Of a stretch of 64,000 bases of DNA, positions 1 to 7,431 are shown in pieces. The notes below the pieces were generated by a model, which saw only the letters and a list, made by a program, of their open reading frames with translations, had not been told where the DNA came from and did not search any database. How positions within the stretch are numbered: position 1 is the stretch's first letter; each line of letters begins with the position of its first letter. The DNA comes from Neobacillus cucumis (GTDB taxonomy: Bacteria; Bacillota; Bacilli; Bacillales_B; DSM-18226): positions 1-64,000 of the forward strand of contig NZ_JAMBOH010000004.1 in NCBI RefSeq assembly GCF_023715505.1. Direction: 5' to 3'. The translations under genes were made by a program, and so were the position numbers.

Positions 1-292
<292 letters not shown>

Positions 293-297
293 AAAAC

Positions 298-413
298 GAA
301 AAGCGGAGGCGACTGTTCTGCCTCGACAAGCGCTGGAACTTCTGACGGAAAAGTCGATAGACTTTGACAGAAGAAGCGAAGCGACTCGAGAGGCAAGGAG
401 CCGGAGCTGGACA
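298..413 (-). repeat. Dispersed hairpin repeat, copy A (diverged), between 23S and 5S
   Basis: Read on the minus strand this matches the ends of the other copies in the window: a TCCAGCTCC start near 413 and a GCTTTTCG-like end near 298. The interior has diverged strongly. It occupies most of the 23S-5S spacer. The relation rests mainly on the ends, so confidence is moderate. Confidence 0.55.
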
Positions 414-495
414 TGTAAAGAGTGATAAACTGGTTTTTATAAAGTTTCTTCTACATTATCTAGTTTTGAGAGAATGAAAAAAATAAAATTTTCTC

Positions 496-523
496 TTGCA
501 AAATATGAAAAAGACATTATAAT
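496..523 (+). promoter_or_regulatory. Probable sigma-A promoter for 5S rRNA and the tRNA array
   Basis: A -35 box TTGCAA (496-501) and a perfect -10 TATAAT (518-523) are separated by 16 bp. They lie 21 bp before the 5S gene, downstream of the conserved spacer motif TTATCTAGTTTTGAG. This suggests that 5S and the tRNAs can be transcribed separately from 16S and 23S. Confidence 0.55.
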
Positions 524-544
524 AAAATAGTGTCGAATAAATAG

Positions 545-661
545 TCTGGTAATAATGGCGAGAAGGTCACACCCGTTCCCATACCGAACACGGAAGTTAA
601 GTTTCTCAGCGCCGATGGTAGTTGGGACGCGAGTCCCTGTGAGAGTAGGACGTTGCCAGGC
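545..661 (+). rRNA. 5S ribosomal RNA
   Basis: The core around ACACCCGTTCCCATACCGAA and the GAGAGTAGGACG 3' arm are typical of Bacillus 5S rRNA. The ends TCTGGTAA and TTGCCAGG pair to form helix I. Its length of about 117 nt is normal. Confidence 0.97.
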
Positions 662-672
662 TGTAATATTAT

Positions 673-747
673 TCCGCAGTAGCTCAGTGGTAGAGCTATC
701 GGCTGTTAACCGATCGGTCGTAGGTTCGAGTCCTACCTGCGGAGCCA
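673..747 (+). tRNA. tRNA-Asn (GTT)
   Basis: Full cloverleaf with TCCGCAG/CTGCGGA acceptor pairing, anticodon loop CTGTTAA, and an encoded CCA. It is the first tRNA of the array. Confidence 0.96.
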
Positions 748-753
748 TTTTAT

Positions 754-845
754 GGAGAGCTGTCCGAGTGGCCGAAGGAGCACGATTGGAAATCGTGTAG
801 GCGGGTAACCCTGTCTCAAGGGTTCAAATCCCTTGCTCTCCGCCA
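754..845 (+). tRNA. tRNA-Ser (GGA)
   Basis: Class II tRNA of 92 nt with a long variable arm. The acceptor GGAGAGC pairs with GCTCTCC, the anticodon loop is TTGGAAA, and CCA is encoded. Confidence 0.96.
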
Positions 846-855
846 TAATATATTT

Positions 856-930
856 GGCCCCTTGGTCAAGCGGTTAAGACACCGCCCTTTCACGGCGGTA
901 ACACGGGTTCGAATCCCGTAGGGGTCACCA
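856..930 (+). tRNA. tRNA-Glu (TTC)
   Basis: Acceptor GGCCCCT pairs with AGGGGTC. The anticodon stem CCGCC/GGCGG encloses CTTTCAC, giving anticodon TTC. CCA is encoded. Confidence 0.96.
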
Positions 931-965
931 TTTTTTTCATAACATTGAAAAAACTCATATTAAAT

Positions 966-1041
966 GGAGGATTAGCTCAGCTGGGAGAGCATCTGCCTTA
1001 CAAGCAGAGGGTCGGCGGTTCGATCCCGTCATCCTCCACCA
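966..1041 (+). tRNA. tRNA-Val (TAC)
   Basis: Acceptor GGAGGAT pairs with ATCCTCC. The anticodon loop is CTTACAA and CCA is encoded. Confidence 0.96.
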
Positions 1042-1062
1042 TAATATTTTAGTTTCTATTAT

Positions 1063-1136
<74 letters not shown>

Positions 1137-1139
1137 TTT

Positions 1140-1216
1140 GGTCTGGTAGTTCAGTTGGTTAGAATGCCTGCCTGTCACGCAGGAGGTCGCGGGTTCGAGT
1201 CCCGTCCAGACCGCCA
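1140..1216 (+). tRNA. tRNA-Asp (GTC)
   Basis: Acceptor GGTCTGG pairs with CCAGACC. The anticodon loop is CTGTCAC and CCA is encoded. It begins only 3 nt after tRNA-fMet. Confidence 0.96.
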
Positions 1217-1222
1217 TATGAT

Positions 1223-1298
1223 GGCTCAGTAGCTCAGTCGGTAGAGCAAAGGACTGAAAATCCTTGTGTCGGCGGTTCGATTCCGTCCTGAGCCACCA
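1223..1298 (+). tRNA. tRNA-Phe (GAA)
   Basis: Acceptor GGCTCAG pairs with CTGAGCC. The anticodon loop is CTGAAAA and CCA is encoded. Confidence 0.96.
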
Positions 1299-1311
1299 TT
1301 TATAAGGTTTT

Positions 1312-1387
1312 GCCGGTGTAGCTCAACTGGTAGAGCAACTGAATCGTAATCAGTAGGTTGGGGGTTCAAGTCCTCTCGCCGGCACCA
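1312..1387 (+). tRNA. tRNA-Thr (CGT)
   Basis: Acceptor GCCGGTG pairs with CGCCGGC. The anticodon stem ACTGA/TCAGT encloses loop ATCGTAA, giving anticodon CGT, which reads ACG only. The tRNA-Thr at this place in the B. subtilis trnD array has, as I recall, TGT in an otherwise very similar body. Confidence 0.93.
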
Positions 1388-1415
1388 GAAGCTGGCAAAT
1401 TTGTTTTTATATAGT

Positions 1416-1500
1416 GGAGGGGTAGCGAAGTGGCTAAACGCGGCGGACTGTAAATCCGCTCCCTCCGGGTTCGGCGGTTCGAATCCGTCCCCCTCCACCA
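1416..1500 (+). tRNA. tRNA-Tyr (GTA)
   Basis: Class II tRNA of 85 nt. Acceptor GGAGGGG pairs with CCCCTCC, the anticodon loop is CTGTAAA, the variable arm is long, and CCA is encoded. Confidence 0.96.
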
Positions 1501-1505
1501 TTTAT

Positions 1506-1579
1506 AGGGGTATAGTTTAAAGGTAGAACGAAGGTCTCCAAAACCTTTGGTGTGGGTTCGATTCCTACTACCCCTGCCA
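1506..1579 (+). tRNA. tRNA-Trp (CCA)
   Basis: Acceptor AGGGGTA pairs with TACCCCT. The anticodon loop is TCTCCAAAA-like with anticodon CCA, and the 3' CCA is encoded. Confidence 0.95.
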
Positions 1580-1589
1580 ATTATATTGT

Positions 1590-1666
1590 GGCGATTGTGG
1601 CGAAGTGGTTAACGCATCGGATTGTGGTTCCGACATTCGTGGGTTCGATTCCCATCAGTCGCCCCA
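1590..1666 (+). tRNA. tRNA-His (GTG)
   Basis: The acceptor GCGATTG pairs with CAGTCGC. An extra 5' G at 1590 faces C73, the histidine identity element. The anticodon is GTG in ATTGTGGTT, and CCA is encoded. Confidence 0.95.
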
Positions 1667-1691
1667 TAATATAACCTATTTTAATAAGCAT

Positions 1692-1766
1692 TGGGCTATA
1701 GCCAAGCGGTAAGGCATCGCACTTTGACTGCGACATGCGTTGGTTCAAATCCAGCTAGCCCAGCCA
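1692..1766 (+). tRNA. tRNA-Gln (TTG)
   Basis: Acceptor TGGGCTA pairs with TAGCCCA. The anticodon loop is CTTTGAC and CCA is encoded. Confidence 0.96.
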
Positions 1767-1770
1767 TTTT

Positions 1771-1845
1771 GCGGAAGTAGTTCAGTGGTAGAACACCACC
1801 TTGCCAAGGTGGGGGTCGCGGGTTCGAATCCCGTCTTCCGCTCCA
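1771..1845 (+). tRNA. tRNA-Gly (GCC)
   Basis: Acceptor GCGGAAG pairs with CTTCCGC. The anticodon loop is TTGCCAA and CCA is encoded. Confidence 0.96.
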
Positions 1846-1853
1846 TAATATCC

Positions 1854-1927
<74 letters not shown>

Positions 1928-1960
1928 AAATATTTAAATAAGCAATAGCCATTATATTTT

Positions 1961-2046
1961 GCCGGGGTGGCGGAACTGGCAGACGCACAGGACTTAAAAT
2001 CCTGCGGTAGGTGACTACCGTACCGGTTCGATTCCGGTCCTCGGCA
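1961..2046 (+). tRNA. tRNA-Leu (TAA), CCA not encoded
   Basis: Class II tRNA of 86 nt. Acceptor GCCGGGG pairs with CCTCGGC and the anticodon loop is CTTAAAA. It ends in A73 followed by TTGC, so CCA is not in the gene. Confidence 0.95.
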
Positions 2047-2067
2047 TTGCTTTAAACAACTTAATAC

Positions 2068-2148
2068 GCCGGTGTGGCGGAATTGGCAGACGCGCACGAC
2101 TCAAAATCGTGTTCCTCTGGAGTGTCGGTTCGACCCCGACCACCGGTA
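2068..2148 (+). tRNA. tRNA-Leu (CAA), CCA not encoded
   Basis: Acceptor GCCGGTG pairs with CACCGGT, with one G-U pair at the end. The anticodon stem CACGA/TCGTG encloses CTCAAAA, giving anticodon CAA. There is no encoded CCA. It is the last tRNA of the array. Confidence 0.93.
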
Positions 2149-2160
2149 TTAGTTAGTTTA

Positions 2161-2200
2161 GAAAAACGTTTCTCCAATTTAATGGGAAACGTTTTTCTCT
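2161..2200 (+). terminator. Terminator of the rRNA-tRNA unit
   Basis: The inverted repeat GAAAAACGTTTC / GAAACGTTTTTC lies 12 bp after the last tRNA, with a T-rich 3' arm. Confidence 0.8.
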
Positions 2201-2349
2201 GTTATAATTCAAATTAGCTCTGATGTAATTTTTATTAAAATAGGAATAATCATTAGATAAATAGAATAGATTAGCAGAAATTTTATATTTATAAAAAAAC
2301 TTTCAGGATATCAAGTTTGAGGGAAATCGACAAATTTTGCGAAAATCAC

Positions 2350-2378
2350 TTGACTCCTTGGATCAATTTGTGTAATAC
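2350..2378 (+). promoter_or_regulatory. Sigma-A promoter for the single tRNA-Gly
   Basis: TTGACT (2350-2355), a 17-bp spacer and TAATAC (2373-2378) lie 36 bp before the lone tRNA-Gly gene. The rest of the spacer from 2201 shows no gene. Confidence 0.7.
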
Positions 2379-2414
2379 TTATTAAGTCAGTTCGTTCAAT
2401 ATTTTGTCATAAAT

Positions 2415-2488
2415 GCGGGTGTAGTTTACTGGTAAAACCTCAGCCTTCCAAGCTGATGTAGTGGGTTCGATTCCCATCACCCGCTCCA
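2415..2488 (+). tRNA. tRNA-Gly (TCC)
   Basis: Acceptor GCGGGTG pairs with CACCCGC. The anticodon loop is CTTCCAA and CCA is encoded. It stands apart from the main array, with its own promoter and terminator. Confidence 0.95.
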
Positions 2489-2500
2489 TACATATTAACT

Positions 2501-2547
2501 AACGCAGTGTATCGTTACATTAAGAGAATGATGCATTGCGTTTTTTT
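2501..2547 (+). terminator. Terminator of tRNA-Gly
   Basis: A 16-bp imperfect stem, starting AACGCAGTG and closing ATGCATTGCGTT, is followed by seven T. Confidence 0.85.
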
Positions 2548-2644
2548 ATATTTACAGGAAGCAATAACTGGCTTAAAAGAGCAACACTGGCGGCGGATAA
2601 AATTGAATAAATGGCTGCAGCAAATCAACTGACAGCTAACATAA

Positions 2645-2668
2645 AGATGCCAATATTATTGGCATCTA
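2645..2668 (-). terminator. Hairpin at the end of the B3/4-domain gene
   Basis: The perfect inverted repeat AGATGCCAAT / ATTGGCATCT surrounds the stop codon of the minus-strand gene (2656-2658). On the minus strand only a short T run follows. Confidence 0.6.
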
Positions 2669-3327
2669 ACAATTTGATATGAAGTTTCTCCTCCATGTAT
2701 TTGTGTAAACATGTTCATTAAGGATTCAGTTAGCTTGGCAGCATTCTCGTTACTGGTTGAAGGCCGCAGATAAATAATTTGCAAGGCATTCCTTGTATTT
2801 ATCGTAACAGGGGCCTTACCAGAGTCGACAAACGGACTTCCAAATGGTCCATTGCCATCGGAAGATATAATTAAATGCTCCATGGAGTTGGTCCTTCCGT
2901 TCAAGCCGTTGTATGCCTCGCCCTCCTTCCCAATCCTAATCACCACAGGAGCTTTTAACAAATCATAGTCGTAAACACCGATGGGAACTTGATATTGTAA
3001 GGAGAAAAAATTATTAATATCTATCGCACTATGGATAGAAGAAAGATAATTTTGCTTTTGTATCCTTCTAAATAGTGCCTCAACTGAATGACGATAACGG
3101 TTAGGATCCTTTCCTGTTTTTTTAAAAATATTTCTCCATTCCTTTATGCCGGGAAGGTCTGTTAGCTGCTTGTTTTCCAAATCAAAAAAGATTGATTCTT
3201 GGAAAAGCTGGAGCCTGCCTTTCACCATTTGTGGTGAATCGCTTACCGTTATATTTTTATATTCAATTACACCGATTTTAAAATCGGGTATTAGTTGACA
3301 GATTTCCTCAGAAATACGAATTTCCAA
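2656..3327 (-). CDS. B3/4 (PheT tRNA-binding) domain protein
   Basis: About 223 residues. The fold resembles the B3/B4 domain of the phenylalanyl-tRNA synthetase beta chain, found free-standing in many Firmicutes and suspected of editing or binding aminoacyl-tRNA. The family signature is the central GPFGSPFVDSG stretch after an SSDGNGP turn. A longer frame begins with TTG at 3342, but GGAGGTGG at 3333-3340 lies inside it and is spaced 5 nt from the TTG at 3327, so 3327 is taken as the start. No signal peptide or membrane segment is seen. It is monocistronic and convergent with the tRNA-Gly unit. The substrate is unknown. Confidence 0.8.
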   Translation of the reverse strand: MEIRISEEICQLIPDFKIGVIEYKNITVSDSPQMVKGRLQLFQESIFFDLENKQLTDLPGIKEWRNIFKKTGKDPNRYRHSVEALFRRIQKQNYLSSIHSAIDINNFFSLQYQVPIGVYDYDLLKAPVVIRIGKEGEAYNGLNGRTNSMEHLIISSDGNGPFGSPFVDSGKAPVTINTRNALQIIYLRPSTSNENAAKLTESLMNMFTQIHGGETSYQIVRCQ

Positions 3328-3437
3328 CGATTCCACCTCCAAAATTTAATGAAAATAGTTTATCATAAATAGATGTGCAACTAATAATTCAACAACCTAA
3401 ATAAATAAAAAGTCAAAGACGGAAGGAGGAGATATCA

Positions 3438-4571
3438 TTGGATATTCATGAATTAAAAAAAGAACTTATTGCCTATAGTAAAGAAATCGGTATTGATAAA
3501 ATTGGGTTCACTACAGCGGCTCCATTTTCCCAATTAAAGAACCGTTTGTTGAGACAACAGGAACTAGGCTACCAATCAGGTTTCGAAGAGCCTGATATAG
3601 ATAAGCGAGTAACCCCTGCGATACTGCTGGAAGGTGCTCAGTCGATTATTTCCATTGCTCTTGCTTACCCTGCGAAAATGACAATACGGGTTGAAAGCAA
3701 AAAGGGAGAAAGAAGAGGAATCTTTAGCAGAGCTTCATGGGGGCTTGACTATCATCATATTCTTCGAGACCGGCTTACTAAACTTGAAGAATTTATCATA
3801 AGTAAAATACCTAATGCCAAGTTAAAATCAATGGTCGATACAGGAGAACTCTCTGACCGGGCTGTAGCAGAAAGAGCGGGGATCGGCTGGAGTGGTAAGA
3901 ATTGTTCCATTATTACCCCGGAATTCGGCTCTTACGTTTATTTAGGAGAAATGATTACGAATATACCTTTCGAAGCGGATACACCGATTGAAGACAATTG
4001 TGGCTCTTGTACTATGTGTTTGGATGCTTGTCCAACTGGTGCTTTAATTCAGGGCGGTCAGATTAATTCCAATCGCTGCATTTCCTTTTTAACACAAACA
4101 AAAGAGCTTATTCCCGATGAATTCCGAGAAAAAATAGGGAACCGTGTTTATGGATGTGACTCATGTCAAACAGCGTGTCCGATAAACAAGGGTAAAAACT
4201 TTCATTTCCATGAAGAAATGGAACCCGATCCTGTAGTGGCAAAACCCTTATTAAAACCAATCCTTAAATTAAGCAATCGTGATTTTAAAAAAAGGTTCGG
4301 TTCAATATCAGGGGCTTGGAGAGGAAAGAAGCCAATCCAGAGGAATGCTATTATCGCACTAGCACATTTTAAAGATGAAAGTGCCGTTCCCGATTTAATT
4401 GACGTCTTAGAAAAAGAAGCTAGTCCGGTCACTAGAGGGACGGCGGCTTGGGCGCTTGGGAAAATCGGCGGTGAATCAGCTTATACGGCCTTAAGAAAAG
4501 CAAAAGAACTAGAAACAGATATCGAGGTCCAATCAGAAATAGAAAAGGGCTTAAATTTTTATAACAAATAA
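3438..4571 (+). CDS. queG: Epoxyqueuosine reductase QueG
   Basis: 377 residues. Reduces epoxyqueuosine to queuosine in the wobble base of GUN-decoding tRNAs, using cobalamin and two [4Fe-4S] clusters. The ferredoxin-type motifs CGSCTMCLDACPTG (about residues 192-205) and CDSCQTACP (about 240-248) are intact, and the N-terminal DUF1730-type region contains the DTGELSDRAVAERAG motif. HEAT-like repeats at the C-terminus (about 305-370) are normal for the long form. The start is TTG, preceded by GGAAGGAGGAG at good spacing. It corresponds to YhbA in B. subtilis, where it also leads into yhbB and cspR. Confidence 0.95.
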   Translation: MDIHELKKELIAYSKEIGIDKIGFTTAAPFSQLKNRLLRQQELGYQSGFEEPDIDKRVTPAILLEGAQSIISIALAYPAKMTIRVESKKGERRGIFSRASWGLDYHHILRDRLTKLEEFIISKIPNAKLKSMVDTGELSDRAVAERAGIGWSGKNCSIITPEFGSYVYLGEMITNIPFEADTPIEDNCGSCTMCLDACPTGALIQGGQINSNRCISFLTQTKELIPDEFREKIGNRVYGCDSCQTACPINKGKNFHFHEEMEPDPVVAKPLLKPILKLSNRDFKKRFGSISGAWRGKKPIQRNAIIALAHFKDESAVPDLIDVLEKEASPVTRGTAAWALGKIGGESAYTALRKAKELETDIEVQSEIEKGLNFYNK

Positions 4572-4601
4572 AGGGCATGCCAATTGGTTTTGCTCTTTTT
4601 T
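4571..4601 (+). terminator. Terminator after queG
   Basis: AAGGGCA and TGCTCTT pair (one G-U) around an inner CCAA/TTGG stem, followed by six T. Confidence 0.65.
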
Positions 4602-4656
4602 AATTGTTAAATCCAACCTTCTTTCATATGTATGAAGGGAAAGGGGTGGATTGGTT

Positions 4657-5538
4657 TTGCAGCATTTACTTCAAGACTTATTTGAAAAACGGGTAAATCA
4701 ATTTGTTTCTAATAAGCGAAGTCATAAAATATTTTTTCCAAAGGCTGAAATAAAACAGGATTCCGCAGCTAAACGATCTGCAGAGATTGTAAAAGTAAAA
4801 GCGGCAGGAAAAATCATCGAAGAGTCTAAGGAGGATGAGTTTCAAACGGTCAAATATCTAGCCCACTACCAATATTTAATTAAACAAAATGGAACACTTT
4901 ATATGGAAGAGGAACTAGAAGAAAGGTTAGCCAAGTTTTACAAAAATTCCTTAGTAATGGATGAGGAAATTAAACCGAACCTAGTGCAAGATGATATTCC
5001 ACAAACAGATACTAGCATCTTGGCTTATGAGAACCAAGACGAACGGCTAAGCTATGAATATAATCGATTAAAAGCAGTTCAATATGCAGAACGCTGGTGG
5101 AATAGTTATAATCCTGCTTATAAAAAGTTTCAGAATGATTGTACCAACTTTATCTCTCAATGCCTTTACGCTGGGGGAGCTCCGATGCGGGGCTATCCAA
5201 AGCGGGATGCAGGCTGGTGGCTGCAACATAATAACTGGAGCTACAGCTGGGCCGTAGCCCATTCTTTAAGGCTATATTTATCCAATTCAAGAAGCGGCCT
5301 TCGGGCAAAAGAAGTCAGCAGCCCGGACCAGTTAATTTTGGGAGATGTCATTTGTTATGATTTTGAAGGGGATGGAAGGTTCAATCATAACACTCTTGTT
5401 GCTGGTAAGGATGCTAACGGGATGCCTTTAGTAAATGCCCATACCTATAATAGCCGGATGCGATACTGGGCCTATGAGGATTCATCAGCCTATACTCCAA
5501 ATATCAAATATAAGTTTTATTCCATCATCGATGAATGA
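4657..5538 (+). CDS. Putative amidase-domain protein (YhbB-like)
   Basis: About 293 residues. The C-terminal half (from about residue 130) is the putative amidase domain (Amidase_6) with the NDCTNFISQCLYAGG signature: a Cys in DCTNF, with a later His (FNHNTLV) and HTYNSR, as in NlpC-like Cys-His folds. The N-terminal half is charged and helical and matches no domain I know. No clear signal peptide is seen, so the site of action is uncertain; a spore or wall role is only inferred. TTG codons at 4651 and 4657 are possible starts; GGGGTG at 4643-4648 is only 2 nt from the first but 8 nt from the second. Corresponds to yhbB by neighbourhood. Confidence 0.75.
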   Translation: MQHLLQDLFEKRVNQFVSNKRSHKIFFPKAEIKQDSAAKRSAEIVKVKAAGKIIEESKEDEFQTVKYLAHYQYLIKQNGTLYMEEELEERLAKFYKNSLVMDEEIKPNLVQDDIPQTDTSILAYENQDERLSYEYNRLKAVQYAERWWNSYNPAYKKFQNDCTNFISQCLYAGGAPMRGYPKRDAGWWLQHNNWSYSWAVAHSLRLYLSNSRSGLRAKEVSSPDQLILGDVICYDFEGDGRFNHNTLVAGKDANGMPLVNAHTYNSRMRYWAYEDSSAYTPNIKYKFYSIIDE

Positions 5539-5602
5539 TTCTTGAAAGCACAGGTCAGAGTGGTATAATTGCTTTTAGAGTTTTAATATGGGGTGAATCC
5601 TT

Positions 5603-6076
5603 TTGGCTATACACGTAGTATTATATCAACCACAAATACCTTCTAATACAGGTAACATTGCTCGGACTTGTGCAGGAACGAACGCTCATTTACATCTAAT
5701 TCGCCCTTTAGGATTTTCTACGGATGATAAGATGCTAAAAAGGGCAGGTCTAGACTATTGGGAACATGTAAATATCACTTATTACGATTCTCTAGATGAA
5801 TTCTATGAAAAAAATGCTGGTGGTGCTTTTTTTTATATAACGAAATTAGGACAAAAACAATTTACTAATTTCGATTATAGTGATACCGCAGAGGATTATT
5901 ATTTCATTTTCGGGCGTGAAACCACAGGTCTTCCAAAGAATATTATTCAAAATAATCTTGAAACCGCATTAAGAATTCCAATGAATGAAAATATCCGTTC
6001 ATTAAATCTTTCAAATACAGCTGCGATTGTTATTTATGAAGCATTACGTCAACAGGATTATCCAAATCTAAAATAA
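5603..6076 (+). CDS. trmL: tRNA (cytidine/uridine(34)-2'-O)-methyltransferase TrmL
   Basis: 157 residues, the minimal SPOUT methyltransferase length. Methylates the ribose of the wobble base in tRNA-Leu isoacceptors with S-adenosylmethionine. Visible motifs: the N-terminal QPQIPSNTGNIARTCA, then FGRETTGLP and the trefoil-knot segment IPMNENIRSLNLSN. The start is TTG after GGGGTGA. It was named cspR in B. subtilis and lies there, as here, downstream of queG and yhbB. Confidence 0.95.
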   Translation: MAIHVVLYQPQIPSNTGNIARTCAGTNAHLHLIRPLGFSTDDKMLKRAGLDYWEHVNITYYDSLDEFYEKNAGGAFFYITKLGQKQFTNFDYSDTAEDYYFIFGRETTGLPKNIIQNNLETALRIPMNENIRSLNLSNTAAIVIYEALRQQDYPNLK

Positions 6077-6084
6077 ATTAGTAT

Positions 6085-6112
6085 GGGAGGCCAACAGTAA
6101 AGGCCTCCTTCT
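6085..6112 (+). terminator. Terminator after trmL
   Basis: The perfect stem GGAGGCC / GGCCTCC (6086-6092 and 6102-6108) is followed by TTCT; the T tract is weak. Confidence 0.5.
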
Positions 6113-6135
6113 GCTAAAAAGAAAGGATTTTTACT

Positions 6136-6885
6136 ATGAAAGATGTAATCTCGACCATTCTCAACCATCGCTCGATTCGCCACTTTGAGGATAAGCCTTT
6201 AACGGACGAGCAAATTCACACAATTGTATCATGTGCCCAGGCAGCAGCAACATCGAGTTTTATTCAGGCATACTCCATTATTGGTGTAAAAGATAAAGAA
6301 AAGAAGAAAAAATTAGCTGAATTAACAGGAAACCAAGAATATGTAGAGAAAAATGGCTACTTTTTTGTTTTTTGTGCAGATCTTTACCGACATACGATAA
6401 TTGGGGAAAAGGTGCATAAAAACGTGGACCCATCGCTTCAGAGTACCGAAAAATTTATGGTAGCTCTGATTGATACATCCTTGGCTGCACAAAATGCTGC
6501 GATTGCTGCGGAATCTTTAGGGTTAGGAATATGTTACATAGGCGGAATTCGCAATAACTTGGAAGAAGTGAAAAAACTTTTAAACCTGCCGGACCGCGTG
6601 ATTCCATTGTTTGGACTTGCTGTGGGCTATCCGTCCCATATCACGGATAAAAAGCCAAGACTTCCGCTAGAACATGTTTTTCAAGTCGATCAATATGAAC
6701 AGGATATGGAGAGATATAATCGTCAACTAGATGAATATGACCAGTTGATTTCAGATTATTATGAGACAAGAACAAACGGGCAAAGAAAAGATCGGTGGAC
6801 CGAACAAATCGGCTATATGCTTTCGAAACAAAATAGGATGTATATGAAGGAGTTTATTCAAAAAAATAAGCTCGATTTACACTAA
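6136..6885 (+). CDS. Oxygen-insensitive NADPH nitroreductase (NfrA family)
   Basis: 249 residues, the usual length of NfsA/NfrA flavoreductases. The FMN-binding N-terminus (NHRSIRHFEDKPLT), the central YIGGIRNN and the LAVGYP motif are all present. The family reduces FMN, nitroaromatics and quinones with NAD(P)H in the cytoplasm. The start ATG follows AAAGGA. It is closed by a strong terminator, so probably monocistronic. It lies between trmL and prkA, where B. subtilis has yhbD-yhbF instead. Confidence 0.9.
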   Translation: MKDVISTILNHRSIRHFEDKPLTDEQIHTIVSCAQAAATSSFIQAYSIIGVKDKEKKKKLAELTGNQEYVEKNGYFFVFCADLYRHTIIGEKVHKNVDPSLQSTEKFMVALIDTSLAAQNAAIAAESLGLGICYIGGIRNNLEEVKKLLNLPDRVIPLFGLAVGYPSHITDKKPRLPLEHVFQVDQYEQDMERYNRQLDEYDQLISDYYETRTNGQRKDRWTEQIGYMLSKQNRMYMKEFIQKNKLDLH

Positions 6886-6918
6886 AAAATGACTGCCAGC
6901 AAATGGCAGTCATTTTTT
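6884..6918 (+). terminator. Terminator after the nitroreductase gene
   Basis: AAAAAATGACTGCCA / TGGCAGTCATTTTTT is a long perfect stem around AGCAAA; it can work on both strands. Confidence 0.85.
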
Positions 6919-6956
6919 ACGAGATAAGAAAGTATAAAAGTTTTAACTTCGAGAAT

Positions 6957-7080
6957 TGTCCAGCTCCAGCGCCTAGCCCCTCGATGGTCTACAGACAAGC
7001 CGTCCAAAAGGTTAAAAGGCAACCTTTCGGCCGGCATGTCTTGTGCTTGTCAGGGGCTGACCAAGGCGCTTGAGTTTTTC
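6957..7080 (+). repeat. Dispersed hairpin repeat, copy B
   Basis: Begins TTGTCCAGCTCCAGCGCCTA and ends GCGCTTGAGTTTTTC. Outer arms AGCGCCTAGCCCC and GGGGCTGACCAAGGCGCT pair, and an inner AAAGGTT/AACCTTT stem follows the tip. The upstream flank (AGTATAAAAGTTTTAAC, about 6928-6946) is shared with copies D and E. Confidence 0.85.
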
Positions 7081-7173
7081 TTATTTATTAGTACCAGGTT
7101 TGTCGTTATACCCCGCTGTGAAGATGGCTGCCAAAAAGGTAACCATTACTAAAATAACGATGAAAGTATTCAT
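7081..7173 (-). CDS. Small membrane protein, 30 residues (hypothetical)
   Basis: A 30-residue frame starting MNTFIVILVMVTFLAAIFTA and ending YNDKPGTNK, with its ATG at 7171-7173 and TAA at 7081-7083. It is one hydrophobic helix (residues 3-20) with a short polar, lysine-containing tail, as in many bacillar single-pass micropeptides. A GGGGGC stretch lies about 10 nt before the ATG, somewhat distant for a Shine-Dalgarno site. The stop codon abuts the end of repeat copy B. I do not recognise a family. It is convergent with the nitroreductase gene and divergent from prkA. Confidence 0.5.
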   Translation of the reverse strand: MNTFIVILVMVTFLAAIFTAGYNDKPGTNK

Positions 7174-7363
7174 GTTATGTACTGCCCCCTTTGTCCCGTT
7201 TTTAAATAGATTGTTTAGCTAAAGGACTACTTGATTAGTGGAACCTGCTAAACGGACGCTTTTCTGACACATACAATTTTATTATAGCCTAAGATTTTAA
7301 AATGAAAAGAGCAATATTCCTTTTAATGAAATAAAAAGATAGACAATATCTCGAAATGGTTAC

Positions 7364-7392
7364 GCATGTTCAAGTCTTTTTGTGCATAGAGT
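7364..7392 (+). promoter_or_regulatory. Sigma-E-like promoter of prkA
   Basis: GCATGTT (7364-7370), a 14-bp spacer and CATAGAGT (7385-7392) match the sporulation sigma-E consensus (KMATATT, CATACAHT) at 6 of 7 and 6 of 8 positions. They lie 40 bp before the prkA start. B. subtilis prkA is expressed in the mother cell. Sequence inference only. Confidence 0.5.
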
Positions 7393-7431
7393 ATATTAAT
7401 CGTCTCTGATAACCTACAGGGGGAGGGCCAT

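Noticed and set aside
437..800. Frames of 103 and 81 residues over 5S rRNA and tRNA-Asn
   Set aside because: They overlap structural RNA genes on both strands and have no ribosome site.
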